Shown: positions 32,880 through 43,444, counted from the stretch's first letter. The stretch: 64,000 nucleotides of DNA from CAMASH01 sp041746635 (GCA_041746635.1 JBGTGQ010000014.1:1-64000), one strand, 5' to 3'. Notes: generated by a model not told the origin, from the letters alone. Numbers and translations are program-made.

Positions 32880-34262
32880 TTAGTAAATTGGTGGGTTTTT
32901 CGAGATGTTTAATTCCTTGAGGCGCCGGTGCAGGGTGCGCCGACTGATGCCGAGACGCTCGGCCGCCAGGGTTCTATTTCCGCTGCTTTCCTCAAGAGCG
33001 CGGAAAATAAGGGTTCGCTCCGTTTGGTGCAAATTTAATCCGCCGAAGGGTTGAAGCGGGGTATTGGTTCCGGGGGAAAGCCCGCCCGATTGCCGGACAC
33101 TGGCCGGCAGGTCCCGCCCTCCGATTTTTGCCGTGCTGCACATCACGACGGCATGTTCGACGGCGGCGCGAAGTTCGCGCACGTTGCCCGGCCAGTTGTA
33201 ATCCAGGATGCAGGCCATCGCTTCAGGGGCGAATTCGCGCGGGGGTTTGTTGTTTTCCCTGGAGGATTCCTTGAGGAAGGCCTGCACCAACAGGGGCAGA
33301 TCTTCTTTGCGGGCGCGAAGGGGAGGCATGGTCACCTGCACGACATTGAGACGGAAATAGAGGTCGTCGCGAAATTTTCCCTCCGCCACGAGCGCGGCGA
33401 GATCCTTGTTGGAGGCGGCGACGAGGCGAACGTCGGTTTGCAGGGTTTGGTTGCCGCCCACCCGTTCGAAGGTGTGTTCGCCCAGAACGCGGAGGATTTT
33501 GACTTGGGTGTTTTCGTCAATTTCCCCGATTTCGTCGAGGAAAAGCGTGCCTCCCGCCGCCTGCTCGAATCGCCCGGCCCGCCGCTCGAAGGCTCCGGTG
33601 AAGGCCCCTCGTTCGTGGCCGAACAGTTCGCTTTCCAGCAGTTGCGCGGAGAAGGCCTTGCAGTGCACGGCAATGAATTTTTTGGCCGAGCGGGTGCTGA
33701 GATTGTGGATGGCGCGGGCGGCCAGTTCCTTGCCGGTACCGGTTTCGCCCTGGATGAGAACGGTGGCCCGCGAGGGCGCGACCTGCCGGATCGTGTCGAA
33801 GACTTCCACCATGGCTGACGATTGTCCGATCAGGCTTTCGAGACCGTTACGCTGGCTGGCCTGTTTGCGCAGTTCTTCATTTTCGCGGCGGGTTTCGCGA
33901 TCGCGCAGGGCGCGTTGGATGAGAATTTCCAGCCGGTCGATATTCACCGGCTTGGTCACAAAATCATACGCCCCCCGCTTCATGGCCTCGACTGCGGTAT
34001 CGACCGAGCCGTAGGCGGTCATCATGATACAGATCGGAGGCTTGGCGAGCTTGAGCGCCTTTTCAATCAGCTCCATTCCGTCCTCGGCCCCCAAACGCAA
34101 ATCCGTGATCATTACGTCCGGCGGGTCTGCCTCCATGGTGGCCAGGGCGCCGTCACTGTCCCCCGCCACATAGATCTCGTAGTGATCCTCCAGGGCATCC
34201 CGCAATCCATCGCGGGTGTTTTTCTCGTCATCGACGATGAGAAGGGTTTTGTTAAGTGCCAT
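32880..34262 (-). CDS. NtrC-family sigma-54-dependent response regulator
   Basis: A 460-aa protein with three domains. A receiver domain (1-118) has LLIVDDEKNTR, phospho-acceptor D54 in MITDLRL, and conserved T and K (MMTAYGS, TKPVN). An AAA+ domain (about 140-370) has Walker A GETGTGKE, the sigma-54 contact loop GAFTGA, Walker B LFLDEIGEI and the NWPGNVREL end. A Fis-type helix-turn-helix closes it (NRTLAAERLGISRRTLHRRL). It activates RNA polymerase-sigma-54 at enhancer-dependent promoters when phosphorylated. No histidine kinase gene is adjacent, so its signal is unknown. Confidence 0.93.
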   Translation of the reverse strand: MALNKTLLIVDDEKNTRDGLRDALEDHYEIYVAGDSDGALATMEADPPDVMITDLRLGAEDGMELIEKALKLAKPPICIMMTAYGSVDTAVEAMKRGAYDFVTKPVNIDRLEILIQRALRDRETRRENEELRKQASQRNGLESLIGQSSAMVEVFDTIRQVAPSRATVLIQGETGTGKELAARAIHNLSTRSAKKFIAVHCKAFSAQLLESELFGHERGAFTGAFERRAGRFEQAAGGTLFLDEIGEIDENTQVKILRVLGEHTFERVGGNQTLQTDVRLVAASNKDLAALVAEGKFRDDLYFRLNVVQVTMPPLRARKEDLPLLVQAFLKESSRENNKPPREFAPEAMACILDYNWPGNVRELRAAVEHAVVMCSTAKIGGRDLPASVRQSGGLSPGTNTPLQPFGGLNLHQTERTLIFRALEESSGNRTLAAERLGISRRTLHRRLKELNISKNPPIY

Positions 34263-34323
34263 TTTGACGCAACGAAAGTCGTCTGTGGGGCAAATGCAAG
34301 CAAACTTTCCCGCAGCGGGTCAA

Positions 34324-36393
34324 TCAGCCGGCCGAGGCGGCGAGTTTGGCCTTGGAATCGTTCAGGAAAATCTTTAGCCGCGCATTTTCCGGATTTTTCA
34401 AAGCGGGATCTTCCTCAAAAAACCGTGCGGCCAGAGCCGTCATCTCGCACATAATCTCCGCGTCGCGGATGAGATCGCCCAGGCGGAGTGGAGGCAGACC
34501 GGTCTGCGCCGTGCCGATCAAATCACCCGGTCCGCGCAGGCGCAGGTCGGCCTCGGCGATTTCAAAACCATCGGAAGTCGCTTCGAGTACTTGGAGTTTC
34601 TCCCGCGAAGAGTCCTCCGCCGAGGGGTTGTGCAGCAAAATGCAGAAGGACTTGTGCGCGCCGCGGCCGATGCGTCCGCGAAGTTGATGGAGCTGGGCCA
34701 GCCCGAAACGCTCGGCGTTTTCCACCACCATGATGTTGGCGTTGGGAACATCCACGCCGACTTCAATGACGGTGGTGGCAACGAGCGCGGCCAATTCCCC
34801 GGCGCGAAAACGCGCCATGACTTGCTCTTTTTCTTTCGGAGCCAGCCGTCCGTGAATGAGGCCGACGGAATGCGGGGCCAGCAGCGGCTTCCATTTCTCA
34901 AATTCCGTCATGGCGGATTTCGCGCTGAGTTTTTCCGACTCCTCGACGAGCGGATAGACGACATAGGCTTGGCGGCCTTTCTCGATTTGTTTGCGCAGGA
35001 AATCCACCACTTCCGGCAGCTTCTCCGTGGCGCGAACCGCGGTCTGGACGCCGCCGCGTTCGGCCGGTTTTTCGCGCAGAAACGACGTGTCGAGATCGCC
35101 GTAAAGCGTTTGCGTGATCGTGCGGGGAATGGGGGTGGCCGTCATCACGAGGACGTCTGGAGCGGCGCCGCGGTCGATCAGCCGGGCGCGTTGCAGCACG
35201 CCGAATTTATGCTGCTCGTCGATCACCACCAGCCCAAGGCGGGTGAACTCGCTGGAATCGTAGAGCAAAGCGTGGGTGCCGACGATGATTTGGGGGGCAC
35301 TTGCCTTTGGCTCTTCCGGCGTCCCGCCGGAAGAATCAAATGGAGCGCTTCTCTCACTGCGAGCGGCCGTTCGCAATGCCACAGGAACGCCCAATGGTTC
35401 GAGCAGCCGCTTGAAATTCAGATAGTGCTGTTCGGCCAGAATCTGGGTCGGAGCCATAAGGGCGGACTGCCAGCCCGATTCCGCGGTGAGCAACATGGCG
35501 GCCAGCGCGACCAGGGTTTTTCCTGATCCGACGTCGCCCTGTAAAAGTCGGTTCATGCAGCGCGTCGCGGCCAGATCGCGGCGGATCTCGGCAATGACCT
35601 CGCGTTGCGAATTCGTGAGGGTGAATGGGAGGGATTGCAGCAACCGGTCGAGGAGCGTACCCGGCGCGTTCTTCGATGTGCCACACAGTTGCCGCCACTC
35701 CGCCCGGCGGCACTGGATGAGGACCTGAATGGAAAAAAATTCCTCCCGCACGAGTTCCGTCCGGGCTTGTTCGATCTCCTCAAAGCTGTCGGGGAAATGA
35801 AAGGCGCGGAGCGTTTCAGCCTTCGCCGGCAACAAGGTGGGCATGAGGGAAAGATTCGTTTCCCCCAAGGCGCGATCGATCAGACCACGCAGCAAGCGGG
35901 GTGTCACACCGTCGCCGGCCGGATGAACCGGCACGATGCGGTTCATGTGGATGGACGTTTCGTCCTCCTCAATGACCTCAAACTCCGGGTGATCCATCAC
36001 GATCTGACTTCCGCGTTTTTTGGGACGCCCGAAAACCACCAGGTGATCACCGGTCGCGATCATTTTCTGGATGTAGGGCATGTTAAACCACCGGCAAGTC
36101 ACCGGCTGGCCGAGCACGCCGGCGCTTTCGTCCTCGAGCACCACCTCGACCATGCGTTTCCATCCGCCCATGCGCTTGACCGCGGTCTTGGCCACCACGC
36201 CGAAAAGGCAGACCGGACGCTCCATTTCGTCATCGGGGAACCGGTCGAATCGCCGCCGGTCTTCGTGACGGCGCGGGTAATGCCGCACCAGATCGCCCAA
36301 CGTGGAAAGGCCCAGCCGGCTCAGGGCGGTGAGCCGGTTGCGCGGCACCCAGTCGAGATCGGCCAGGGCGGTGGCGGGCGGAAACTTGGTCAC
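34324..36393 (-). CDS. recG: ATP-dependent DNA helicase RecG
   Basis: A 689-aa branch-migration helicase that rescues stalled replication forks and processes recombination intermediates. The N-terminal wedge/OB domain covers about residues 1-200 (LGDLVRHYPRRHEDR), then motor motifs GDVGSGKT, MAPTQILAEQH, DEQH in VVIDEQHKFGV, MTATPIPRT, and the C-terminal LHQLRGRIGRG and RGPGDLIGTAQTGLPPLRLG. Between motif Ia and IVGTHALL a low-complexity insert (ARSERSAPFDSSGGTPEEPK) is encoded by a palindromic repeat. It overlaps recJ by 4 bases and is followed by the NtrC-type gene. Confidence 0.95.
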   Translation of the reverse strand: MTKFPPATALADLDWVPRNRLTALSRLGLSTLGDLVRHYPRRHEDRRRFDRFPDDEMERPVCLFGVVAKTAVKRMGGWKRMVEVVLEDESAGVLGQPVTCRWFNMPYIQKMIATGDHLVVFGRPKKRGSQIVMDHPEFEVIEEDETSIHMNRIVPVHPAGDGVTPRLLRGLIDRALGETNLSLMPTLLPAKAETLRAFHFPDSFEEIEQARTELVREEFFSIQVLIQCRRAEWRQLCGTSKNAPGTLLDRLLQSLPFTLTNSQREVIAEIRRDLAATRCMNRLLQGDVGSGKTLVALAAMLLTAESGWQSALMAPTQILAEQHYLNFKRLLEPLGVPVALRTAARSERSAPFDSSGGTPEEPKASAPQIIVGTHALLYDSSEFTRLGLVVIDEQHKFGVLQRARLIDRGAAPDVLVMTATPIPRTITQTLYGDLDTSFLREKPAERGGVQTAVRATEKLPEVVDFLRKQIEKGRQAYVVYPLVEESEKLSAKSAMTEFEKWKPLLAPHSVGLIHGRLAPKEKEQVMARFRAGELAALVATTVIEVGVDVPNANIMVVENAERFGLAQLHQLRGRIGRGAHKSFCILLHNPSAEDSSREKLQVLEATSDGFEIAEADLRLRGPGDLIGTAQTGLPPLRLGDLIRDAEIMCEMTALAARFFEEDPALKNPENARLKIFLNDSKAKLAASAG
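35313..35333. repeat. Palindrome inserted in recG coding sequence
   Basis: CTTCCGGC-GTCCC-GCCGGAAG is a perfect 8-bp stem with a 5-base loop. It encodes the SSGGTPEE part of a low-complexity insert in RecG, in a surface loop between motor motifs. It resembles intergenic palindromes of this window (e.g. CATCGGCATCCTGCCGATG) in shape but not in sequence. Confidence 0.6.
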
Positions 36394-38078
36394 GCGGCGG
36401 AACGGATGGCGACGACTTGCATTTGCGCGTCCACCCGGCCGTTGAATTCATTGCGTTCAACCGTAAAAGCCACATCCCACGGCGGGCGGGGCAATTCGTT
36501 TTCCGCGCCGCTGAAAAAAATCGCCGCCACGCGCCGGCGTCCGGCTTGAAAATCAAAACGCAGGTGTTTTTCTTTCAGTACCCTGGGCGTTTCCGACGGA
36601 GAAATGCCACGCGCGGCGAAAACCGGTTGCGGATTGGCCATCCCGTAAGGCTCGAGCAGTTCCTGGGTTTCCAAGAGGGAGAGGGAAATATCCGCCAGGG
36701 GCATTTCCGCATCGAGACGAAGCTTCGGGGTCAGGATATCCTCGTTGACGCGGGCGCGGGCGGCGGCCTCGAAAGAGGTGCGGAAATTTTCGAAACAGTC
36801 TTCCTGCACCGTCACACCGGCGGCCATCTCATGTCCGCCGAATTTTTCCAAATGTTCGGCGCAGAGGCCGAGCGTTTCGACCAGGGAAAAGCCCTCGATG
36901 CTGCGGCCGCTGCCCTTGCCCCGCCCGTCGCCGTCGAAACCGATGAGCAAAGTGGGACGATGATGCCGCCGCATAATGCGGGCGGCAACAATGCCAAGCA
37001 CGCCATGATGCCAGTCGCGCTGTCCGGCCACGATGCTGGCATCGCGCGACGCATCGAAGTTTTTCTCCACCCAGCTGGCAACTTCCTGGCTGAGGTGGCG
37101 TTCGACATTTTGCCGCTCGCGGTTTTGCCGGTCGAGGCTGTCGGCCAGTCGCGCCGCCTCTACCGCATCATCGCTCAACAAGAGACTGAGCGATTCGCGG
37201 GCCGTGCCGAGGCGCCCGGAGGCGTTGATACGCGGCCCCAGACGGAACCCCACATCGCTGCCGTGCAGGGGTGGCTTCACACCGGAAACCGTCATCAGGG
37301 CGCGCAGACCCGGCCAGCGGCTGGCGGCCATTTGATGGAGTCCGCGCTGGACGAGCACCCGGTTCTCTCCGACCAACGGCACGAGATCGGCCACGGTGGC
37401 AAGGGCGACGAGGTCGAGGTAATCCTTGAGGTCGAGACCCGTGTCGGGGGCCTGTTTGAGCAGCGCATGGGCGAGCTTGAAAACCACCCCCGCACTGCAA
37501 AGGTAATGGAAATCCGCGCCCAGCTTCGGATTAACCAAGGCGATGCAATCGGGTCGGATGTTGGAAGGTTCGTGGTGGTCCAGAATGATCACGTCCGCGC
37601 CGCGACGGCGGATTTCCGCGACCTCGGCGGCGGAGTTCGTGCCGCAATCCACCGCGATGAGCAGTTCGGGTACCTGTTCCTCGAAGCATCGTTCCACCCC
37701 CGCCGTGCTCAGCCCGTAGCCTTCGTCCACCCGATGGGGGAGAAAACATTCCACCCGTCCTCCCAGGGCGTGCAAGATGCGCTTGAGCAAAGTCAGCGAA
37801 GCGACCCCATCCACATCGTAGTCGCCGTAGAGGACGATCCGCTGACCGCGTTTGAGCGCCTCGTGGACCCGCCCGGCGGCGGCAGCCATGTTCGGCAGCA
37901 GGAAGGGATCGCTGAGATTGCGGAGTTTGGGCTGGAGAAAATCAGCGGCAGCTCCGGCATCAGCGAAGCCATTTCGGGCCAGCACATTCGCCAGAAAATC
38001 CGGCACGCCGAGTGAGCACCCCAAGCTCCTCGCGGCCGCATCGCGTTCCGGCGTGGGAAAAATCCATCTTCGCTGCAT
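36390..38078 (-). CDS. recJ: Single-stranded-DNA exonuclease RecJ
   Basis: A 562-aa DHH-superfamily 5'-3' exonuclease used in recombination and mismatch/base-excision repair. Manganese-binding motifs: VLYGDYDVDGVAS, then AVDCGTN, then DHHEPS, and in the DHHA1 domain GPRINASGRLG and the GKGSGRS and FGGHEMAAG segments. The C-terminal OB domain (AIFFSGAENELPRPPWDVAF) is complete. ATG 38078 (MQRRWIF) is preferred to an ATG four codons upstream. It is the first gene of the minus-strand block and overlaps recG by 4 bases. Confidence 0.95.
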   Translation of the reverse strand: MQRRWIFPTPERDAAARSLGCSLGVPDFLANVLARNGFADAGAAADFLQPKLRNLSDPFLLPNMAAAAGRVHEALKRGQRIVLYGDYDVDGVASLTLLKRILHALGGRVECFLPHRVDEGYGLSTAGVERCFEEQVPELLIAVDCGTNSAAEVAEIRRRGADVIILDHHEPSNIRPDCIALVNPKLGADFHYLCSAGVVFKLAHALLKQAPDTGLDLKDYLDLVALATVADLVPLVGENRVLVQRGLHQMAASRWPGLRALMTVSGVKPPLHGSDVGFRLGPRINASGRLGTARESLSLLLSDDAVEAARLADSLDRQNRERQNVERHLSQEVASWVEKNFDASRDASIVAGQRDWHHGVLGIVAARIMRRHHRPTLLIGFDGDGRGKGSGRSIEGFSLVETLGLCAEHLEKFGGHEMAAGVTVQEDCFENFRTSFEAAARARVNEDILTPKLRLDAEMPLADISLSLLETQELLEPYGMANPQPVFAARGISPSETPRVLKEKHLRFDFQAGRRRVAAIFFSGAENELPRPPWDVAFTVERNEFNGRVDAQMQVVAIRSAA

Positions 38079-38277
38079 GGCGGGCAGCATAGGAAATTAC
38101 GTCCCGCACGCAATGATTTGGGGAGCACACATTGAAATGTCGCAAAAGGAAAGGGAGGGGCACGGTGGAGTTGCATACTGGAACCAATCTCGGAAGGTCT
38201 GGCCGCCGAAGGCGCCGGATCCGGGGGAAAATTATTCTCTGGATTCCGCCGCCATTCGGTGAAAGTTCCCGTCTCCG

Positions 38278-39096
38278 ATGTCCGCACCCGTTCTCTACGA
38301 AACTCACTGCCACACCCCGCTCTGCAAGCATGCCATGGGCGAACCCGGGGAATACGCCGCCGCGGCGGAGCAGCGGGGGCTGAAGGGCCTCATCGTCACC
38401 TGCCACTGTCCTTTGCCCGACGGTTTTTCCGCCGATGTGCGCATGTCGCCCGGGCAGTTTGAGACCTATGTGGAGCTGGTGGACGGCGCCCGCGCGGCCT
38501 GGGAGGGCCGGGTGGATGTGCGCCTCGGCTTGGAGAGCGATTATTATCCCGGAGTCGAACCGTGGCTGGAGAAACTCCATGCCCGCGTCCCGCTGCATCA
38601 TGTCCTGGGTTCGGTCCATTATCATGTCGCGGACTACCGGCGGATCTACCACACGGGCGATGATTTCGCCTATCAGCAAGTTTACTACGACCACCTCGCC
38701 GGTGCGGCCGAGAGCGGGCTTTATGACACCCTGGCCCATCCGGATCTAATCAAGAACGACGCCCCGGACGAGTGGGTGTTTGCGCGCATCAAGCCCTTCA
38801 TCGAACGCGCCCTCGACCGCATCGCCGCCACCGGCGTGGCCATGGAACTCAACACCAGCGGCCTGAATAAATCCGTGCCGGAAATGAACCCTGGCCCGGC
38901 CCAGCTCCGGTTGATGCGGGAGCGAAACATTCCCGTCGTGATCGGGGCGGATGCCCATCGCCCCAGCCGCGTGGGGGATCGTTTTGCCGAGGCGCTGCGC
39001 ATGTTGCAGGAAGCCGGCTACGCGGAGGTCAGTCTTTTTCTGGACCGCAAACGCCAGGATATTCCTCTCGAATCGGCGCTGGCCTCGCTGAGATAA
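38278..39096 (+). CDS. PHP-domain histidinol-phosphatase-like protein
   Basis: A 272-aa member of the polymerase/histidinol-phosphatase (PHP) family. Metal ligands are visible: H10-x-H12 in YETHCHTPLCKHA, ESDYYPG, VLGSVHY, YDTLAHPDLIK and the final GADAHRPSRVGDRF. The overall match is to histidinol-phosphatase of HisK/HisJ type, which dephosphorylates L-histidinol phosphate. No other his genes are nearby, so a different phosphoester cannot be excluded. It is divergent from recJ; the 199-base gap holds nothing recognisable. Confidence 0.85.
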   Translation: MSAPVLYETHCHTPLCKHAMGEPGEYAAAAEQRGLKGLIVTCHCPLPDGFSADVRMSPGQFETYVELVDGARAAWEGRVDVRLGLESDYYPGVEPWLEKLHARVPLHHVLGSVHYHVADYRRIYHTGDDFAYQQVYYDHLAGAAESGLYDTLAHPDLIKNDAPDEWVFARIKPFIERALDRIAATGVAMELNTSGLNKSVPEMNPGPAQLRLMRERNIPVVIGADAHRPSRVGDRFAEALRMLQEAGYAEVSLFLDRKRQDIPLESALASLR

Positions 39097-39200
39097 GGCG
39101 GGATTCCTTCCGGGAAAACGCTGCCCAAGGCTACCGGCGGTTGGCACAACCGCCTCGACAACTTATTGGCTTTATTCAACATTTCCCTAACTTTTCCGGA

Positions 39201-41372
39201 GTGAAATTCACGGAGAACCAGCAGCTTTTCGGCTTTGATCCCACGGAGGCCATTGTCGCGGTGGAGTTCTCCGAGCCCGACAGCGCGGAGATTTTTCTGC
39301 GCCACAGAGATGGTTCCACCGAGGTTCAGCGGGAAAAATTTTCGCCGTTTTTCTGGAATGCGGAAGCGGGTGAACCACTGACGGGTGCGCAACCGCTCAA
39401 TCACCTCGCAAAAACGCCGGACTGGCTGAGCCATCAAAATGCCCGGGCGGAACGGCAAAAGACCGGGGCGGTTTTCGCCATCAATGATCCCGTGCAGCAA
39501 TACCTGACCGCCTCCGGCCGCACGCTTTTCAAGGGCATGGCCTTCGAGGAACTGCGCCGGATGCAGCTCGATATCGAGACGGCATCCACCGAGGGATTTG
39601 AGTTTTCCAGTGCCGAGCGCGATGCCATCACCGCAATTGCTTTGAGCGACAGTTCCGGCTGGGAGGAGATCGCGGTGGTGGAACACGGTGCGGGAGAGTC
39701 CGAACGCGCGGCTTTGGCCTGGTTGACAGCCAGGATTCAAGAACGCGACCCCGACGTGATCGAGGGACACAATCTTTTCAAATTCGATCTGCCCTATCTG
39801 ACCGCAAGGGCGAAAAAGCTAAAGGTCCGTCTGGCCTGGGGACGCGACGGCTCGCCGCTCAAATCGCGTCCGTCCCGCCTGCAAATCGCGGAGAAAACGA
39901 TTCAGTATCCCAAGTTTACCATCCGCGGACGCCACCTCGTGGACACCTGGATGCTGGCGCAATATTACGATGTGTCCTCGCGCGAATTGGAAAGCTTCGG
40001 CCTCAAAAGTGTGGCCCGGCATTTCGGGGTGGCGGAGAAAGCGCGCGTGGTGCTGGACGGGGCGGAGATGCAACGGGCTTACCGCGAGGATGAGAGCGCC
40101 TTTCGCACTTATGCGTTGCAGGATGTGCGGGAGACACGGGCCGTGGCCGGCCTTCTCAGCCGGAGTTATTTCATCCAGGCGCAAATCTTTCCCTACAATT
40201 ACCAGGACGTGATCATTCGCGGCAACGCGACGAAGATTGACGCGCTGTTCCTGCGCGAATACCTGCGGCGCGGTCAGGCCCTGCCCGAGACGCCGGAGAC
40301 GCGGCCCTTCGAGGGCGGCTACACCGACATCTTTGAGACTGGCGTAATTGGCGACGTCTGGCACTGCGACGTGACTTCGCTTTATCCCTCGGTGATGCTG
40401 GCCTTCGGCTTTGTGCCGAGGAGCGACACGCTCGGTGTCTTTCGCGAACTGCTGGGGGATTTGCGCACCTTCCGGCTCGAAGCCAAGACCGCGTTGAAGT
40501 CCGCCCCGGATGCCGCCGAACGCGCACGCCTGGACGCCTTGCAGACGACGTTTAAGATTTTGATCAACTCGTTTTACGGCTATCTCGGATTTGCCCAGGG
40601 GCACTTTGCCGATTTCGACGCGGCGGAAAACGTGACCTCGAAAGGACGGGAAATTCTGCGCGGGATGGTGGACTGGCTGGTCGCACAGGGCGCGCGCGTG
40701 ATTGAGATCGACACGGACGGAATCTATTTTCGACCACCGGAAGGAAAAACCGTGGAGGAACTGGAGCAGGGACTCGCCGCCGAACTGCCCGCAGGCATCG
40801 AGGTGGAATTCGACAAACGCTACGCGGCCATGTTCAGCTACAAGGCCAAAAACTACGCCCTGCTGGAGGAATCCGGTGCCATGGTCATCAAGGGAGCCGC
40901 CCTCAAATCGCGCGGCATGGAGCCTTTTCTGCGCGACTATCTGGAAGCGTTGCTTCGTCTCCTGCTTGAAGGGAAACCCGATCAAGCAGCCGCCCTGCGG
41001 GAAGAATTGATCGCGAACATCCGCAACCGAGAACTGCCCATCAAGGCACTGGCCAAGACGGAATCCCTGCAGGATTCGCTCGCGGCTTACCAAAAGAAAA
41101 TCGGAACCTCCTCCCGCAATCGTTCCGCCGCCTTCGAGCTCGCGATCAAAAGCGGACGGAGCTATCAGGCCGGCGACCAGGTCAGTTATTATGTCACCGG
41201 AGTGAAGAAAAAAGTCACCGCCTACGAAAATGCCCGGCTGGTCGCAGAGTGGAACCCGGATTCGCGCGACGAAAACGTGGAATACTACGCAGGCAAACTG
41301 GAGGAACTGGCAAAGAAGTTTGAGGAGTTCGTCCCGCGGGCATCTCGACAGGATGATCTTTTTTCCCTTTAA
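39201..41372 (+). CDS. Compact family-B DNA polymerase (Pol II-like)
   Basis: A 723-aa protein. The 3'-5' exonuclease domain has MQLDIETAS, EGHNLFKFDLPYL and the later YALQDVRET. The polymerase domain has motif A in CDVTSLYPSVML, motif B as TTFKILINSFYGYLGF and motif C as IEIDTDGIYF (D-T-D). All catalytic acids are present, so the enzyme should be active, probably in repair or lesion bypass like E. coli Pol II, although it is about 60 residues shorter. The GTG at 39201 (VKFTENQQLFG) is favoured; the frame is open to a TTG at 39141. The N-terminal domain is reduced. Confidence 0.88.
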   Translation: MKFTENQQLFGFDPTEAIVAVEFSEPDSAEIFLRHRDGSTEVQREKFSPFFWNAEAGEPLTGAQPLNHLAKTPDWLSHQNARAERQKTGAVFAINDPVQQYLTASGRTLFKGMAFEELRRMQLDIETASTEGFEFSSAERDAITAIALSDSSGWEEIAVVEHGAGESERAALAWLTARIQERDPDVIEGHNLFKFDLPYLTARAKKLKVRLAWGRDGSPLKSRPSRLQIAEKTIQYPKFTIRGRHLVDTWMLAQYYDVSSRELESFGLKSVARHFGVAEKARVVLDGAEMQRAYREDESAFRTYALQDVRETRAVAGLLSRSYFIQAQIFPYNYQDVIIRGNATKIDALFLREYLRRGQALPETPETRPFEGGYTDIFETGVIGDVWHCDVTSLYPSVMLAFGFVPRSDTLGVFRELLGDLRTFRLEAKTALKSAPDAAERARLDALQTTFKILINSFYGYLGFAQGHFADFDAAENVTSKGREILRGMVDWLVAQGARVIEIDTDGIYFRPPEGKTVEELEQGLAAELPAGIEVEFDKRYAAMFSYKAKNYALLEESGAMVIKGAALKSRGMEPFLRDYLEALLRLLLEGKPDQAAALREELIANIRNRELPIKALAKTESLQDSLAAYQKKIGTSSRNRSAAFELAIKSGRSYQAGDQVSYYVTGVKKKVTAYENARLVAEWNPDSRDENVEYYAGKLEELAKKFEEFVPRASRQDDLFSL

Positions 41373-41391
41373 CCCGAAGAAGGGGAGTCGG

Positions 41392-41521
41392 ACCGCGGAT
41401 GACGCGGATTCAGCGGATGGAAATAATGAAGTCCGTCCCGAATGGCACTAACCCGTGGCATCGGCATCCTGCCGATGATCCTCCTGAAATCTTAATCCGC
41501 CCGATCCGTGCCATCCGCGGT
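41392..41521. repeat. Inverted repeat, GCGGATG-CGGAT family, with nested hairpin
   Basis: Arm 41392-41418 (ACCGCGGATGACGCGGATTC) is an imperfect reverse complement of the arm ending at 41521 (minus-strand ACCGCGGATGGCACGGATCG). It is the same family as 5362-5445. Between the arms sits the hairpin CATCGGCATCCTGCCGATG (41459-41477), whose extended word is identical to an arm at 9443-9465. The right arm also encodes the last residues (TADGTDRAD) of the gene at 41492. Confidence 0.7.
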
Positions 41522-42061
41522 AAAACTTCCGCGTTTCCGTCCCAAGCGCTGATGCAGCGCAAACCCGGCTACAGCCATAGGCGGCAGGGCCAGAAAAGGC
41601 CAGTAGGCCAGCGCGGGAGCACGGGGTGGAGCGGCGGTGATGTCGCAGGCCAGAAAAGCTTCGCGGTCTGCGTGGATAGCCCGCACCACCAGCTCGGACT
41701 TTCCGGCTGATCGGACCGGCACAATGGCGGAGTAGAGAAATTTGTTTTGGGAATGCCCGCGGGTGGCAGGAATATTGTCGCTGTTGGACTTCATGCTGCA
41801 GCACGGTGGCAGCCAATCCTCCGAGGCGGAGGACTGGGGAGACCAGGAGACAGCCACTGCCGCGTCCATAACCGATTCGCCACTTTTGACATCCTGCACG
41901 AGAACGCTCACATCCACCGGCCCGGCCCGCAAGGGCACGGGTGAGGCAAAAATCGTCAGATCCATTCCATCGACGGTCTGCCGGGCAATGATCACCCCGC
42001 CGTCGCCCAGACAGGGAGCGAGGGTGCAAAGCAGACATCCGAAAAGGCGCAATAATTTCAT
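41492..42061 (-). CDS. Exported protein with YtkA/FixH-like domain, membrane-anchored
   Basis: A 189-aa protein with a signal peptide (LLRLFGCLLCTLAPCLGDGG), a beta-rich domain and a C-terminal membrane helix (LAYWPFLALPPMAVAGFAL). The segment LTIFASPVPLRAGPVDVSVL followed by VQDVKSGESVMDAAVAV resembles YtkA/FixH-type domains associated with copper or cytochrome oxidase assembly. The homology is tentative. The stop lies inside an inverted repeat, so the natural C-terminus may have been altered by the repeat. Confidence 0.6.
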   Translation of the reverse strand: MKLLRLFGCLLCTLAPCLGDGGVIIARQTVDGMDLTIFASPVPLRAGPVDVSVLVQDVKSGESVMDAAVAVSWSPQSSASEDWLPPCCSMKSNSDNIPATRGHSQNKFLYSAIVPVRSAGKSELVVRAIHADREAFLACDITAAPPRAPALAYWPFLALPPMAVAGFALHQRLGRKRGSFTADGTDRAD

Positions 42062-42087
42062 CCAGCTCCGACCAGGTCAGTAACCTC

Positions 42088-43164
<1,077 letters not shown>

Positions 43165-43338
43165 GATGGAATGCCCCTCGAACGTAGTGAGTGAGCTTGC
43201 CGGAGGCAACCTCGAAAGGGCGAAGGAATCGAAGCAGGGTGCGGGACATAATTCCGAAAGCTAGGAAGAAGGGTGAGAGGGGAATTTGGGAGAGTCGCGT
43301 GCAACATTCTGAGCCACAACTTGGCCTCATCCCATAGC

Positions 43339-43444
43339 CCAGGGTTGCGAAGCTACCCTGGGTATATGGGATACCATATATCAACCCCGCCAAGGGTTGC
43401 TTCCCTCCTGCTGAGCCCACCCCAAGGCAGCTTCGCAACCTTGG
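43339..43444. repeat. Large palindrome, CCAGGGTTGCGAAGCT family
   Basis: Arm 43339-43361 (CCAGGGTTGCGAAGCTACCC) and arm 43422-43444 are reverse complements with three mismatches. Each arm is also partly self-complementary (CCAGGGT...ACCCTGG). Between them lies ATATGGGATACCATAT, another small palindrome. It is non-coding and lies upstream of sucB, so it could carry or disrupt its promoter. Confidence 0.7.

Noticed and set aside
36417..38015. 532-aa plus-strand frame
   Set aside because: Antisense to recJ; no family features.
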